A stretch of 64,000 nt of DNA from Vibrio pomeroyi (GTDB taxonomy: Bacteria > Pseudomonadota > Gammaproteobacteria > Enterobacterales > Vibrionaceae), in NCBI GenBank assembly GCA_041879425.1, contig CP090855.1, positions 806,001-870,000 on the forward strand, read 5' to 3'. Position 1 is the first letter of the stretch; every line of letters starts with the position of its first letter. The notes beneath the pieces are model-generated. The model was not told the DNA's origin and ran no database searches. It saw only the letters and a list, made by a program, of their open reading frames with translations. A program made the translations under genes and the position numbers. Of the stretch, positions 63,603-64,000 are shown piece after piece.

Positions 63603-64000
63603 ATGGCTCGAATTACCCAAGTACAGAAACTAGAAAACCAAAAGCACTACGATGAGATCGTACTAAACCTTTTTCTGGCTGAAGGACATGAAGCACTAAC
63701 TTATGCAAGGATTGCTCAAGAAATTGGCATTAGTTTAACGACGCTTCAGGGCTATTATTCATCGACACGCGCTATCCGTTCAGTGCTCCACAAGCACATG
63801 TTGTCGATTGTTATCCAAAGCTTAGACTTCTCGTCAGAAGCGGCGTTTGTTCAATCTTGGCAAGATGCTTTAGATGATGAACAATTCCGCTACGTTATCA
63901 AACTCATGTTTTTCCATGCATCTCAGGTCAAAAGCCCTGAAGAGTTCGACCTCAGCTCAAATGGTGAATTTCGTGAGAAGATGTTTGAGAACTTTGGTAC
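63603..64000 (+). CDS. TetR-family-like transcriptional regulator (truncated by window end)
   Basis: The ORF starts MARITQVQKLENQKHYDEIV and runs off the window after 132 residues. The first 50 residues form a helix-turn-helix (HEALTYARIAQEIGISLTTLQGYYSSTRAIRSVL) with the TetR/AcrR pattern, though the usual F/Y-x-H-F of helix 3-4 is altered to GYYSST. A helical ligand domain follows. It is separated from the ECF operon by a terminator and about 220 bases. Confidence 0.7.
   Translation, partial: MARITQVQKLENQKHYDEIVLNLFLAEGHEALTYARIAQEIGISLTTLQGYYSSTRAIRSVLHKHMLSIVIQSLDFSSEAAFVQSWQDALDDEQFRYVIKLMFFHASQVKSPEEFDLSSNGEFREKMFENFG

Overview
The window reads as ordinary, gene-dense Vibrio DNA. It is most likely the smaller chromosome of a marine Vibrio, perhaps of the Splendidus type. 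The evidence is the gene content (maltose uptake genes, a PstSCAB set beside a chemoreceptor and a GGDEF protein, Braun lipoprotein, a thermolabile-haemolysin-like phospholipase beside a lipase/foldase pair, a Bat aerotolerance operon) and the moderate GC and codon use. I see no rRNA, tRNA, prophage, integrase, insertion sequence or CRISPR array. Species and replicon are inferred, not proven.

Layout. 0.1-6 kb: a small P-loop kinase, then an ABC transporter operon (LolD-like ATPase, FtsX-like permease, AttH/CrtC-like lipoprotein) and two tiny coupled ORFs. 6-11 kb: an AraC regulator divergent from a DMT exporter, an orphan OppA-like binding protein, a hotdog thioesterase and a small unknown gene. 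11-17 kb: maltose uptake, with malE-malF-malG divergent from malK across a region carrying MalT-box-like and CRP-like sites and a terminator-like hairpin in the malK leader. 17.5-20 kb: a small acidic protein and a chemoreceptor. 20-27 kb: a six-gene MoxR/Bat operon whose BatB/BatC fusion carries two perfect in-frame tandem repeats. 27-36 kb: a GAF-GAF-GGDEF protein, pstSCAB and a divergent chemoreceptor, with Pho-box-like repeats upstream of pstS.

35.7-44.4 kb is the most striking cluster. Five tightly packed genes are preceded by a near-consensus Fur box and a near-consensus CRP site. They encode a periplasmic S9 peptidase, a TonB-dependent receptor with haem-receptor-like FRAP and NxxL motifs, an M36-like metalloprotease with a P-domain and GlyGly-CTERM-like tail, and two DUF1566 proteins. 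I read it as a candidate protein-degrading iron or haem acquisition system.

44.5-51.4 kb: lipase foldase, lipase, a divergent GDSL phospholipase, a DEAD-box helicase, and Lpp convergent with an L,D-transpeptidase that may anchor it. 51.7-57.2 kb: deoD, a transposase-like zinc-ribbon protein, and two coupled TPR proteins, one with a degenerate GGDEF domain and one with an intact one. 57.3-64 kb: a DMT transporter, a YiaW/YiaV-like pair, an ECF-type transporter (S component, fused double ATPase, T component) behind a MetJ-box-like repeat, and the start of a TetR-like regulator cut by the window end.
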